Shown: positions 1-8,823 of the stretch, piece after piece
Position numbering within the stretch: position 1 is the stretch's first letter
How the letters are laid out: each line of letters begins with the position of its first letter
Assembly (NCBI RefSeq): GCF_014042345.1
Contig: NZ_JACEZT010000015.1
Location: 78,539-142,538 of the forward strand
From: Rugamonas brunnea
GTDB lineage: Bacteria; Pseudomonadota; Gammaproteobacteria; Burkholderiales; Burkholderiaceae_D
Direction: 5' to 3'
DNA length: 64,000 nt
Notes under the pieces: generated by a model
Database searches by the model: none
The model's input: only the letters and a program-made list of their open reading frames with translations
What the model was told of the DNA's origin: nothing
Position numbers and translations under genes: made by a program

Positions 1-645
1 ATGAATCACGCACTGGCGCGTGTCGCGCTGCGGCCGCACGGCGCCCAGCCAGGCCACCACGTCCTCGCAGGCGTCGGTGCCCTCGGTCAGCGCGCGCTGC
101 CAGCGCCCGGTCCAGCCGTCGTACTGGCGCGCCACGTAGCCTTCGCCCTTGCCCAGCGCGGCGATCCCGGGCTGCGACGTATCGACCGCATGCAGTTCGA
201 TCAGGCGGTCCAGCACATTGGTGCACAGCTGGCGCACGCCGGCCGTGTCCAGGCCCAGGGTGGGCGGCAGGTCGCGCCGCAGGATGATGCCCGGCAGGCA
301 TTCCATGGCGAAGCACGGCGCGCCGACCACGGCGGGATCGTCGCAGCGCGCCAGGATGGCCGGCACGTAGGGATAGCTGGCTTTCAGGGCCGCCATCACG
401 GCCGCCTCGCGCAGCATGTCGTGCGCGCCCGCGCCAGCGGCGCCGGCCGGGGCGCGGCGCAGCACCTGGGCGCGCTCGCCATAGTTGACCAGGTAGGTCA
501 GGTTGGACGCGCCGCCCTGGAACTGGCGGAGCTGCGGCTCCCCTTCCAGCCCGGCGATCGCGCCCTTGAGCCAGGCGTCCAGGCGGGCCATGTCGAGCCG
601 GTCTTCATCGCGCACGGGGCGGGCGTCGGTCATCGCGGTGCTCAT
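1..645 (-). CDS. Phosphotransferase family protein (APH/ACAD10-like), 3' end outside the window
   Basis: The first 215 codons of a kinase-like phosphotransferase are present. The start at 645 follows a good AAAGGAG ribosome site at 5-nt spacing. The reading frame runs off the left edge exactly after Val-Ile-His, which in this family begins the catalytic HGD motif, so the catalytic loop and metal-binding half are missing. Visible N-lobe features include a Gly-rich GGASNLTY loop near residue 31 and a lysine/arginine-rich strand after it. Relatives with this layout are commonly linked to acyl-CoA dehydrogenases, but no such neighbour is visible. It is divergent from the LysR gene. The family call is fairly safe; the substrate is unknown. 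Confidence 0.75.
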   Translation of the reverse strand, partial: MSTAMTDARPVRDEDRLDMARLDAWLKGAIAGLEGEPQLRQFQGGASNLTYLVNYGERAQVLRRAPAGAAGAGAHDMLREAAVMAALKASYPYVPAILARCDDPAVVGAPCFAMECLPGIILRRDLPPTLGLDTAGVRQLCTNVLDRLIELHAVDTSQPGIAALGKGEGYVARQYDGWTGRWQRALTEGTDACEDVVAWLGAVRPQRDTRQCVIH

Positions 646-873
646 GCGTGCTCCTTTCCGGCGGCGTGCCATGGTAAGGGGTTGTTGGCGGCCACGCCGC
701 GCGAGACAGGCGCGCGGCAACGTTCAAACGTCGTGAAATCCATGATGTAAAGTCCAGGCTGTTGTGATACAGCCAGCGTACGCGAATTGAACCCATCCAT
801 AAAATGAATATTAGTAATGCAGTACTATAAATGCGGTTAATATGCTGGGAATCGCTCCCCATCCCGCCACATC

Positions 874-1803
874 ATGTCCACCGACAACCGCATCGACCTG
901 AACCTGTTCCGCGTCCTCGACGCGATCTACCAGCAGGGCGGCATCACGGCCGCCGCGCGCGCCCTGCACCTGACGCAACCGGCCGTGACCCATGCCCTGA
1001 ACCGGCTGCGCGAGCACTTCGACGACCCCCTGTTCGTCCGCCAGGGCAACCGCATCGTGCCCACCGAACGCACGCTGGCCGTGATCGACACCGTCCAAAG
1101 CCACCTGCACGGCCTGCAAAGCACCTTGCGCAGCGAGGCGGAAGTCCAGCCGGCAACGCTGGACGTGGAGATGACGCTGGGCGCGCGCGACATGCTGGAA
1201 TCGATGACGCTGCCCGCCCTGGCCACCGCCTTCGCGCGCGAGGCGCCCCGGCTGCGGCTGGCCAGCCGGCGCGTGCCGCTGGACGAAGTCGAACGGGCGC
1301 TGGCCAGTGGCCAGCTGGACCTGGTGTTCGAACGCCGCCTGCGGGTGGGCCCGCGCGTGGCCAGCGCCTATATGTTCGACGAAACGCATGTCGTCGTCAT
1401 GCGCCGCGACCATCCGCTGGCCCACGGCACCCCGACCCGCGACGACTACTTCGCGGCGCAACACGTGAGCGTCTCGACGTTGGGAGAAACCAACACTTTG
1501 GACGTCCTGCTCGGCAACGAAGGACGCCATCGGCAAATCCACCTGATCTGCCAGCACCATTTCGCGGCCTGCCAGATCGCCGCCTCCGGCGACCTGCTGC
1601 TGACCCTGCCGCGCTTTTACGCGCTGCGCCTGGCCGAATTGCTGCCCATCGTCGTCAAACCGCTGCCGCTGCGGGTCAAGCCCTACCAGATCTTCGCCTA
1701 CTGGCACGAAATGCGCGATGCCGACCGCGTCCATCAATGGTTCCGCGAACGGGCGATCCAGGTGGTGCGCGAGGCCGCCATGGCCGCGCTGCCCGCGCCG
1801 TAA
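874..1803 (+). CDS. LysR-family transcriptional regulator (NodD/NahR-like)
   Basis: A 309-residue LysR regulator of normal length. The winged helix-turn-helix occupies about residues 8-66, with the signature run QPAVTHALNRLREHFDDPLF, followed by a linker helix and a periplasmic-binding-like effector domain from about residue 95. The QPAVTHAL form is typical of NodD/NahR-type members. It is divergently transcribed from the phosphotransferase gene, and the 228-bp AT-richer gap between them is the likely binding region, so that gene is the obvious candidate target. There is no strong Shine-Dalgarno in front of the ATG; the start was chosen because the conserved HTH begins only a few residues later. 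Confidence 0.85.
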   Translation: MSTDNRIDLNLFRVLDAIYQQGGITAAARALHLTQPAVTHALNRLREHFDDPLFVRQGNRIVPTERTLAVIDTVQSHLHGLQSTLRSEAEVQPATLDVEMTLGARDMLESMTLPALATAFAREAPRLRLASRRVPLDEVERALASGQLDLVFERRLRVGPRVASAYMFDETHVVVMRRDHPLAHGTPTRDDYFAAQHVSVSTLGETNTLDVLLGNEGRHRQIHLICQHHFAACQIAASGDLLLTLPRFYALRLAELLPIVVKPLPLRVKPYQIFAYWHEMRDADRVHQWFRERAIQVVREAAMAALPAP

Positions 1804-1837
1804 CGGCACGGCGCCTGCCCGGCGAACGCGCGAAAAA

Positions 1838-1903
1838 CACCTCAGCCAGTTGGAACGCCGCCATGCGGCCCGGTCGCTCAGTGCTAAGCGTCCAGGGCTG
1901 CGC
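1838..1903 (-). pseudogene. Orphan fragment resembling an RND adaptor (MFP) gene
   Basis: Read on the minus strand, 22 codons give AQPWTLSTERPGRMAAFQL followed by AEV. This aligns without gaps to ARPLALSTELPGRTAAFQL plus AEV of the efflux adaptor encoded at 31567-32748 (codons at 32536-32601). The similarity is also visible in the nucleotides. The sequence on either side shows no adaptor homology and the frame does not make a full protein, so this looks like a relic or part of a dispersed repeat rather than a gene. It lies in the 215-bp gap between the LysR gene and the AI-2E transporter gene, where nothing else is evident. Confidence 0.45.
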
Positions 1904-2018
1904 AAGCCAGCGCTGAATCCGTGGCGAACAATGCGTCGCCCGCGCGAGCGCAGCCTCGTATGGAGCGAAGTACGCCGGACGCAACTACGTGCGGCTTCGT
2001 TGAAGTCCCGCTCTTCCT

Positions 2019-3791
2019 TCATCCAGGATGGCGTGGCGCCACGAACGCAAGCGCCTCTTCAAAACTTTGCAGCACCAGATCCACCTGTGCGGCTACCCGC
2101 GAATGCTCCACCTCCACGTCCTCGCGCGGACGAACGGTTGCCAGCGGAATATCCGGCAGCGCGGAGCGCAGCTCGGCCACCGCGGCAGCCCAGGTATCAA
2201 GATTGCTGTCCACCGGATAGGACACGAACATAGTCGAAATCAGCTGCTCCGCGCCCGGGTCGTCCTCCTCTGCATCGGGCTTGATCACGTAGCTGCGCGC
2301 GTCCAGACCTGCCTCGCGAAATACCAGCACCAACAGTTCGCTCACAAACTCTTCGCGCATGCCGGGCAGCGCCGCCGAAAGGATGACTGACCGCGCGGGT
2401 ACGTCCAGCGGCCCTTGCCAGCGCCCCAGCCTTTCCTCGCGCCGGTGGCGCAGATGGGCGCCAATATTCTCATTCAGCAGGGAGATCCTGCGGCCACGGC
2501 CACGACCTTTGGCCTGTCCGGCTGCCAGCGTATCCGCCACCATGGCGACGGTGGCGCGAAAATGATCCACCTGGCTACTGAGCAGGTCAGAGCTGGCAAG
2601 CGCCATGCCGGGCAGCAGTACCTTGTCGCAATAGCGCGCCAACGTCGCCTTGCGCAGGAAGGCACGGGCGTCGTCAATGATGGCGTCCGCCTCGCCGCTC
2701 AGTACGCGATGGTGGAAACGCTGCGCCGCATTGGCATGGGGCGCCTCCGCAAACAGGATGCTGATGGGTTCCAGGCTCTTGATATAGCGGCCGGCAACCA
2801 CGATACACAGCGTCAACGGCGTCGACAGCAGCAGCCCCAGCGGCCCCCAGATCGCGCCCCAGAACAAGGCAGACACGATCACCGCCAGGGGCGACATGCC
2901 CACGCTATGTCCATAGACGCGCGGTTCGACCACGTGCGCCACCACCAATTCGAGCAGCAGAAACAGCACCATCGCATATGCAGCGAGCGTCCAGCCCGGA
3001 TCCACCGCCGCCGCGAACAAAGCAATGGCGGCGCCCGCAATCAGCGCCCCGATGTAAGGGACGAAGCGCAGCGCCGCGCATACACTTCCCCACAACGCGG
3101 CGTGAGGAATCCCGATCAGCCAGAGCGCCAGGCCGATGACCACACCAAACGTCAAATTCAGCACCAGTTGGGTAAAGAAAAACCGGGACACGCCTTCCGC
3201 CGCATCTTCCAGCCCCTGGATGGTGCGGCTGACGTCGCGTTGCCCGACCAGGCGCAATACCCGGTCGCGCAGGTTTTCCCGGTCCAGCAAGATGAAGATC
3301 AGCAGTACCAGGACCAGGAAGGCTTCGCCCAAGGGCCCGGAAACCACCCCGATGGTTTTGGCAATCGCGTCTCTGGTACTGGTCCGTTCGCGTATCTCGA
3401 CCGGCATGGGGCGCGGTCCCGCTTCCGGCAAAGGCCCCGCTGGCACGCTCTCCATCAGGGTCGGCGCCAGGCGTGCCAGCGGATGCTGAACCATCTTTTC
3501 CAGCCGCTTGGTCTTGGCGCGAATCTCGGCACTGTATTGCGGCAAATCGGACGACAAGGCCATCACGTTGGCGCCGAGCACCGCCATGGCGCCGACAAAG
3601 GCCACGATCACCACCCCCAGCGCGGCAAAGGTGGCATGCACGCGCGACAATCCCATCCGCCCCATCGCACGTATCAATGGCGCCAACGCCAGACTGAGGA
3701 CAAGTGCCGTCACGATAGGCTGCATGACACTTTGAGAAAAATACAAGATGCCAAGTATGCACGCCGTCGTCACGGCAAAGTTGACTTTCAT
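2019..3791 (-). CDS. AI-2E/PerM-family membrane transporter with C-terminal extension
   Basis: A 590-residue protein. The N-terminal two thirds carry about seven to eight hydrophobic segments in the COG0628 (AI-2E/PerM exporter) pattern, with paired helices at the start, a soluble segment around residues 75-150, and the conserved LRFVPYIGALIAG and GHSVGMSPLAVI stretches. Roughly the last 230 residues are hydrophilic, making the protein longer than the typical 350-residue member. The start at 3791 (MKVNFAV) is supported by GGAGAG just upstream. The upstream same-strand gene ends at 3874 and an intrinsic terminator lies between them, leaving almost no room for a promoter after the hairpin. The substrate cannot be told from sequence; family members export varied small molecules. 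Confidence 0.8.
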   Translation of the reverse strand: MKVNFAVTTACILGILYFSQSVMQPIVTALVLSLALAPLIRAMGRMGLSRVHATFAALGVVIVAFVGAMAVLGANVMALSSDLPQYSAEIRAKTKRLEKMVQHPLARLAPTLMESVPAGPLPEAGPRPMPVEIRERTSTRDAIAKTIGVVSGPLGEAFLVLVLLIFILLDRENLRDRVLRLVGQRDVSRTIQGLEDAAEGVSRFFFTQLVLNLTFGVVIGLALWLIGIPHAALWGSVCAALRFVPYIGALIAGAAIALFAAAVDPGWTLAAYAMVLFLLLELVVAHVVEPRVYGHSVGMSPLAVIVSALFWGAIWGPLGLLLSTPLTLCIVVAGRYIKSLEPISILFAEAPHANAAQRFHHRVLSGEADAIIDDARAFLRKATLARYCDKVLLPGMALASSDLLSSQVDHFRATVAMVADTLAAGQAKGRGRGRRISLLNENIGAHLRHRREERLGRWQGPLDVPARSVILSAALPGMREEFVSELLVLVFREAGLDARSYVIKPDAEEDDPGAEQLISTMFVSYPVDSNLDTWAAAVAELRSALPDIPLATVRPREDVEVEHSRVAAQVDLVLQSFEEALAFVAPRHPG

Positions 3792-3803
3792 AATCTCTCC
3801 GCT

Positions 3804-3839
3804 CAATAAAAAAACCCAGCAGCTTTCGAGCCGCTGGGT
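3804..3839 (-). terminator. Intrinsic terminator / possible attenuator
   Basis: On the minus strand the stem ACCCAGC/GCTGGGT plus an inner GCT/AGC pair closes a 4-nt loop and is followed by about seven U. It ends the 3874-4524 gene but lies only some 15 bases ahead of the AI-2E transporter start. Confidence 0.8.
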
Positions 3840-3873
3840 AAAATCCATCCGGAGACTGGATGGCGGAGCCCCT

Positions 3874-4524
3874 TTAACTGAGCGTTTGCGGCCTGCTTTG
3901 GGTGCGCTCCAAGGCGCAGTATGCATGGTACATAGCAGCACCCAACAAAGACCAGGCCAGCAAGGCGAAGATATAGAACACCACGTGATCGTCGTCACCG
4001 GGAATATGGTAGAAGTCGTAGATGCTCGCGATAGTCTGTGCAAAGACCATGGCCAGGATGACGCTCAGTGCCTGGAACTTTTCTCCTGCGCGCACCAGCC
4101 TGACGGCAAAGTACACCAGATACATCGAGAACGCCGACCACAGCGCCAAATAGAAATAGGGTTTCGGTTCCTTCATGAAGTCGCCTGCCCAGACCACCAC
4201 GGTCACCACCAGGCCGAGCGCAAACAGCAGCACGTCGACGAAGGCGGAAGGCTTGAACCGGTGCGAAACGGCCATCAAGCCAGCGATGCCAATGATCGGT
4301 ATCCCGTAACTCCGGGAGAACGCATCGCAAAACAGCGACACGTTCATATACATCGGTATTTCAGTCAAGGCATTCACCAGCAGGTTAGTCGCCGAGAACG
4401 TCACAACCAGCAACTCTCCCCCAAGCAAGAAATTCCGCTTCTTGAGGAACTTGATACCGTAGATAAAAGATGTCGCGATCAGCACGAGATCGGCAAAACA
4501 GTAGAGATAATATTTGAGTTCCAT
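3874..4524 (-). CDS. Predicted polytopic membrane protein, function unknown
   Basis: A 216-residue, very hydrophobic protein with about six or seven predicted membrane helices, beginning MELKYYLYCFADLVLIATSF and ending in a short basic, polar tail. I recognise no catalytic motif. Its promoter region carries one copy of the recurrent TTTGGTA-type motif (4551-4575) seen at other promoters of this island, which ties it to the neighbouring oxidation genes. It sits between the AraC gene and an intrinsic terminator and appears to be monocistronic. No convincing Shine-Dalgarno precedes the ATG at 4524. Transport or sensing are equally possible. Confidence 0.6.
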   Translation of the reverse strand: MELKYYLYCFADLVLIATSFIYGIKFLKKRNFLLGGELLVVTFSATNLLVNALTEIPMYMNVSLFCDAFSRSYGIPIIGIAGLMAVSHRFKPSAFVDVLLFALGLVVTVVVWAGDFMKEPKPYFYLALWSAFSMYLVYFAVRLVRAGEKFQALSVILAMVFAQTIASIYDFYHIPGDDDHVVFYIFALLAWSLLGAAMYHAYCALERTQSRPQTLS

Positions 4525-4550
4525 GGCGGATTTTGATGGCCGTTGCTAAA

Positions 4551-4575
4551 GTAGGTACATCGTACCAAATTTAGG
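4551..4575 (-). promoter_or_regulatory. Island operator motif, copy 1
   Basis: On the minus strand the site reads CCTAAATTTGGTA, then CGA, then TGTACCTAC, 26 bp upstream of the membrane protein start. It matches the sites at 5663, 11901, 19252, 20111 and 26701. Confidence 0.5.
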
Positions 4576-4648
4576 ACAATAAACCAATTATAGGAAATAA
4601 AAAAATGGCAGGAATGGCCTGCCGTTTCATTTCCACCACAAAACCGGA

Positions 4649-5677
4649 TCAGGCATCATCGGACCGGACGACCTTCGCCGCGCGCAGTTCCAATGGCGTC
4701 GCGCCGAACCAGAGACGGCATGCACGCGTCAACGCCGACTGCGCGGGGAAGCCCAGCATCAGGGAAATCTGCCCGACCGCCATGCGGGTGCCGCACAAGT
4801 ATTCCAGCGCGAGCTGCTTGCGCACTTCATCCTTGATTTCCCCGAAGCTGGTGCCCTCTTCCTCCAGCCTGCGCTGCAGGGTGCGCGGATGCAGCGCAAG
4901 CAAGGCGGCGATATTGGACTTGTCGCAGTCCGCTGTCCCCAGCGTCCGCCGCAACGCCAGCCGCACCCGCTCCGATGCGCTTTGCTCGGCAACCCCGAAG
5001 TTGCGGAAAATGTAGTCTTCCGCCACCTGGTGAAAAGACGCGTTAGCGCCGTGCACATGGGCGTCAAAGGTCTTACGCGAGATATACAGCGTGGCCCCGC
5101 AGGGCTCTTCCAGCAGGCGCGCGCCAAAGAAGCGCTCGTAGGCAGCGCGGCTGACGATGGGGGGATGCGACAGCGAGACCGCGCAGAGCTCATAGTCTGC
5201 ACCCGCAAAAAGACGCAGGAAATTGTGTGCATCCGCAAGACACAAGTCACTGTTCTGGTGCGCGACAATCTGGCCCGGCAGACGAATTTCCACGGAAACG
5301 GCCACCGTATTTTCCAGCGTTGACGTGCGATCATCGACCGACACGATAATCCCCGGGCTCTGAACGAACAGATAGCGAATCACATCATTGAGCGCATCGC
5401 GCACCGTCGGCGCGTTGCGAATGACGAGACTCAACGGGCCCAGCACGTCGATACTTTGATGGGAAGACATGCGCAGCCCGAAGTCTCCCAGGCCGGTCAG
5501 TTCCGCGCTGGCCTCCAGCAAATGCGTGGCGGCGTGCAGCGAGATCAGGGCATCGTCCTGGTCCAACGCCGCTTCGTCAATGTGATAGCGGCGCAGCAGT
5601 GGCGCGGGGTCGAAACCAAGCGCCCGCATGAGCGCCTGATATCCATGCAAACCCCTTGCGCGTAAGTTTGGTTTCAT
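4649..5677 (-). CDS. AraC-family regulator with N-terminal arabinose-binding-like domain
   Basis: A 342-residue AraC/XylS-type regulator. The N-terminal two thirds resemble the Arabinose_bd (OruR/ArgR-like) effector domain. The C-terminal HTH pair lies at about residues 240-335, with the AALLALHPRTLQRRLEEEG helix and a second helix around ISLMLGFPAQSALTRACRLW. It is divergent from the monooxygenase-hydrolase pair, with only 100 bp between the starts, so these two genes are its most likely targets. A copy of the island motif overlaps its own start codon, which would allow autoregulation or cross-control. The weak AGGAC ribosome site leaves the exact start uncertain by a few codons. Confidence 0.85.
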   Translation of the reverse strand: MKPNLRARGLHGYQALMRALGFDPAPLLRRYHIDEAALDQDDALISLHAATHLLEASAELTGLGDFGLRMSSHQSIDVLGPLSLVIRNAPTVRDALNDVIRYLFVQSPGIIVSVDDRTSTLENTVAVSVEIRLPGQIVAHQNSDLCLADAHNFLRLFAGADYELCAVSLSHPPIVSRAAYERFFGARLLEEPCGATLYISRKTFDAHVHGANASFHQVAEDYIFRNFGVAEQSASERVRLALRRTLGTADCDKSNIAALLALHPRTLQRRLEEEGTSFGEIKDEVRKQLALEYLCGTRMAVGQISLMLGFPAQSALTRACRLWFGATPLELRAAKVVRSDDA

Positions 5678-5687
5678 GTCCTAGAAT
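5663..5687. promoter_or_regulatory. Island operator motif, copy 2, in the araC/monooxygenase gap
   Basis: TAAGTTTGGT, a 4-nt spacer, then TGTCCTAGAAT on the plus strand. It overlaps the AraC start codon and lies 90 bp upstream of the monooxygenase ATG. Its TAAGTTTGGT core is identical to copy 6 at 26701. Confidence 0.45.
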
Positions 5688-5777
5688 GTAAAAAAATAGT
5701 CTCGCCGTGTCAAGCGGCTTTTCCTTCCGCTCGCTACAGTCACCACTTCCAACAACTAGATAAAGTGGAGATATTCC

Positions 5778-7271
5778 ATGACACCCCAATTTGACGTATT
5801 GATCGTTGGCGCAGGCTTGTCCGGCATCGGCATGGCCTGCCACCTGTCCAAGGAATGCCCCGATAAGCGGGTGGCGATTCTTGAGCGGCGGCAGGCCATC
5901 GGGGGCACCTGGGACCTGTTCCGCTATCCCGGCATCCGCTCGGACTCCGACATGATCACCTTTGGCTATTCCTTCCGCCCCTGGGGTGAGCACAAGGTGC
6001 TCGCCGACGGTCCCGCGATTCGCCAGTACATCGAAGATACGGCACGCGAACACGGCGTGGACGGCCTGATCCGCTACGGCACGAAGATCGTAGGGGCGAG
6101 CTGGTCCACCGAACACCGTTGCTGGACTGTCGCCGCGCACGATGAAACTACCGGCAAACAGCTCACCTTCACCTGCAAACAGCTGGTTTCGTGTACCGGC
6201 TACTACAACCACGACCAAGGCTTCCAACCCAAGTTTCCGGGCGAAGAACACTACCAAGGCTTGCTCATCCATCCCCAGAAATGGCCGGAAAAGCTCGACT
6301 ACCGTGGCAAGCACATTGTCGTCATTGGCAGCGGCGCGACCGCCGTCACGCTGATTCCAGCCATGGCCAACCAGGCGGGCCATATCACGATGCTGCAACG
6401 CTCGCCAAGCTATGTCATGACGGTGCCTGGCTATGACAAGCCTGCCGCCTTCCTCAGCTACTTCTTGCCGCGGCGCTGGGTCTACGGCATCGCGCGCTGG
6501 CGCAATCTGCGCTTGCAGCAGCTGGTGTACAAGGCCGCCCGGCGCTGGCCGCGCCAGGTCCGCTCCTGGCTGCTGAATAACGTGCAAAAGCAGGTCGGAC
6601 CGGACGTCGACATGCAGCACTTCACGCCCAAGTACAATCCATGGGACGAGCGCTTGTGCGCCGTTCCGGATGGCGACCTGTTCCGTGTCATCCGCGAAGG
6701 CAAGGCCTCGGTGGTCACCGACAAGATCAAGACATTCAAGGAAAAAGGCGTCCTGCTGGAGTCCGGCAGATTCCTGGAAGCCGACATCATCATCACTGCC
6801 ACCGGTCTGCAACTGCAATCGCTGGGCGGCATGGTCCTGACGGTGGACGGGCATAAGGTTGAGCCGAGCAAGCAACTCACCTACAAGGGCGTGCTGCTGG
6901 AAGACATTCCGAATTTTTCCTATCTGTTCGGCTACACCAACGCGCCCTGGACCCTGAAAGTCGAAATGTCGGCAGACTATCTGTGCCGTCTGTGGCGGCA
7001 CATGGACGCTGTGGGCAGCGACGTGATGACGCCCCGCGCCCCCGCCGGCGAAAAGCTGGAGGAATCCGTTCTGGGCTCGCTGCAATCGGGCTACGTCCAG
7101 CGCGGAGAACATACGCTGCCACGCCAGGGCCGTTCGCTGCCGTGGCGTGTGCTGAACAACCTGAAGGCCGACCGCACCATGTTGCTGCATGATCCAGTGG
7201 CAGACGCCTGGCTGGAACTGCGCGGCCCCACCCCGTCCCGTGCCGTGCCACTGGCACGTCGTGCAGCATGA
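5778..7271 (+). CDS. Flavin-containing (Baeyer-Villiger-type) monooxygenase
   Basis: A 497-residue class B flavoprotein monooxygenase. It has an FAD Rossmann motif GAGLSG at residues 11-16, the GTWD element at 43-46, and an NADPH Rossmann motif GSGATA at 184-189. Just before the latter, residues 159-170 read YQGLLIHPQKWP, close to the type I Baeyer-Villiger fingerprint FxGxxxHxxxWP. Such enzymes insert oxygen next to a carbonyl, giving esters or lactones; some instead oxidise N or S. GGAG at 8-nt spacing supports the start. The stop overlaps the next gene by 4 nt (ATGA), so the product and the following hydrolase probably act in sequence. The true substrate is unknown. Confidence 0.85.
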   Translation: MTPQFDVLIVGAGLSGIGMACHLSKECPDKRVAILERRQAIGGTWDLFRYPGIRSDSDMITFGYSFRPWGEHKVLADGPAIRQYIEDTAREHGVDGLIRYGTKIVGASWSTEHRCWTVAAHDETTGKQLTFTCKQLVSCTGYYNHDQGFQPKFPGEEHYQGLLIHPQKWPEKLDYRGKHIVVIGSGATAVTLIPAMANQAGHITMLQRSPSYVMTVPGYDKPAAFLSYFLPRRWVYGIARWRNLRLQQLVYKAARRWPRQVRSWLLNNVQKQVGPDVDMQHFTPKYNPWDERLCAVPDGDLFRVIREGKASVVTDKIKTFKEKGVLLESGRFLEADIIITATGLQLQSLGGMVLTVDGHKVEPSKQLTYKGVLLEDIPNFSYLFGYTNAPWTLKVEMSADYLCRLWRHMDAVGSDVMTPRAPAGEKLEESVLGSLQSGYVQRGEHTLPRQGRSLPWRVLNNLKADRTMLLHDPVADAWLELRGPTPSRAVPLARRAA

Positions 7272-8161
7272 CCGCGCATAGCATCGCATCTGATTTCGAG
7301 AGCGAGGGCGAGACCTGCGCCGGGACACTCCTGCTCCCGGCACAGGTGTCGCCACCGCCCGTGGTGGTCATGGCCAATGGCTTCGGCGGCACCCGTGCCG
7401 CCGCATTGCCCGACATCGCACGGCATTTCGTGGCGGACGGCTATGCCGTCTACCTGTTCGACTACCGTAACTTCGGCGACAGCGCAGGACAACCGAGGCA
7501 TTGGGTCAGCCCGCGCCGGCACTTGGCCGACTGGAAGGCGGCGGTCCGGCACGTCCGCAACCTGCCGGGCGTGGATCACGACCGCATCGTTCTATGGGGT
7601 ACCTCGTTTTCCGGCGGCCACGTGATCGAAACCGCAGCGCGCGATCCCGGCATCCGCACCGTGATTGCCCAGGTGCCCCACGTCAGCGGCGTGGCCAGCG
7701 TGCTTCAGGTACCACTGCACATCAGCTTTTGCCTGATGCTCGCTGCGCTGCGCGACCAGCTCGGCCGCGCCTTTGGCCGGCCGCATTACAGCCGCATTGT
7801 CGGCCGCCCCGGTGAAGTGGCGGCCCTGTGCAGCGCGGAATGCTGGGACGGCTATGCACGCCTGATCCCTCCCGGAGAGCGCTGGGAAAACAAAGTGCTT
7901 TCCCGCATTTTCCTGGAGCTGCCATTCTACAGCCCTGCCCGATCGGCCAGGAAGGTGAAGGCAGCCACCTTGATCATTGCAGGCGAACGCGACTCGGTGA
8001 CCCCGGCCGCCGCCGCACGGCGCGCCGCCAGACGCATCGCGAACTGTGAATTTCACCTGCTCGATGGCAATCACTTCGAGCTTCACCTTGCCAGCGAAGC
8101 CGTTTGCCGGCAAAGCATCGCGTTGCAACTGGCGTTCTTAAGACGACAGTTCGCGCCTTAA
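7268..8161 (+). CDS. Alpha/beta hydrolase
   Basis: A 297-residue alpha/beta-hydrolase-fold protein without a signal peptide. The nucleophile elbow is SFSGG near residues 113-117, with Ser115 as the likely nucleophile. The acid is probably the Asp in GERDSVTP, and the catalytic His is in DGNHFELH near the C terminus. It is translationally coupled to the monooxygenase through an ATGA overlap. A Baeyer-Villiger enzyme followed by an esterase/lactonase is the classic order for ketone breakdown, so hydrolysis of the ester or lactone is a reasonable inference. The gene ends 2 bp before the convergent TetR gene. Confidence 0.8.
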   Translation: MTAHSIASDFESEGETCAGTLLLPAQVSPPPVVVMANGFGGTRAAALPDIARHFVADGYAVYLFDYRNFGDSAGQPRHWVSPRRHLADWKAAVRHVRNLPGVDHDRIVLWGTSFSGGHVIETAARDPGIRTVIAQVPHVSGVASVLQVPLHISFCLMLAALRDQLGRAFGRPHYSRIVGRPGEVAALCSAECWDGYARLIPPGERWENKVLSRIFLELPFYSPARSARKVKAATLIIAGERDSVTPAAAARRAARRIANCEFHLLDGNHFELHLASEAVCRQSIALQLAFLRRQFAP

Positions 8162-8163
8162 GT

Positions 8164-8823
8164 TCACAGCAACTCCACCCGGGAAGGTGCGATCGCGTCT
8201 TGATGGTCCGGAGCGTGTCGCCGCTCGGCACACGCTCCGGCCGCACTGAGCATCAAACGAAAGCGCGCCATCGTGCAACGCAAGGCATCAGCGTTGTTAA
8301 AAAACCTGACCTCATGGTGCAGGACGACGGTCAGACCATAGATATCGTCGGCCAGTTGCGTCGGGTCAGTACAGGCGGCCAGTTGCCGCGCCGCCATGGC
8401 ATCACTCACGCAGGCAGCCAGCCGATTGCGCCAGGCGCACAAAGCCTTGAGCCACTGTTGACTGGCCAATACAGCCAGTTGCGCTGGTTCGCCGGCGCCG
8501 CAGAACGGCTGGACTTCCAGCCACGTTCCCGCAGCGATGTGCCCACACCAGTTGGCAAATATGGCACGCAAACGCGGCAGGCCCGGCGGCACCGCCAGGA
8601 CCGCACCAAATGTCTGCCGTGCAAACCATTGGCAATAGGCGTCGACCACCTCCAGCTGTAGTGCGCTCAGCGAACCAAAGTGCGCGTAGACGCCGCTCTT
8701 GCTCATGCCAAGCCGGTCCGCCAGCACGCTGAAACTGAGTCGTTCCATCCCTTCCTTGCAGGCAAAGCGTATTGCCCGGCGAATGATCGCAGCATGGGTG
8801 CGCTCATGCTTGTCGGACCGCAT
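8164..8823 (-). CDS. TetR/AcrR-family regulator
   Basis: A 219-residue regulator with an N-terminal TetR HTH (FSVLADRLGMSKSGVYAHFGS, residues about 29-49) and an all-helical ligand domain. The start at 8823 follows GGAGGT at 5 nt. A longer frame exists upstream but lacks conserved sequence. The start lies 20 bp inside the end of the chemoreceptor gene, so it is probably the last gene of the porin / binding protein / chemoreceptor transcript. It is convergent with the hydrolase gene. Its HTH differs from the two other TetR proteins of the island, which resemble each other. Confidence 0.85.
   Translation of the reverse strand: MRSDKHERTHAAIIRRAIRFACKEGMERLSFSVLADRLGMSKSGVYAHFGSLSALQLEVVDAYCQWFARQTFGAVLAVPPGLPRLRAIFANWCGHIAAGTWLEVQPFCGAGEPAQLAVLASQQWLKALCAWRNRLAACVSDAMAARQLAACTDPTQLADDIYGLTVVLHHEVRFFNNADALRCTMARFRLMLSAAGACAERRHAPDHQDAIAPSRVELL

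Noticed and set aside
1..750. A 249-codon plus-strand frame at the window start
   Set aside because: It is antisense to the phosphotransferase gene, which has a good ribosome site and recognisable motifs.
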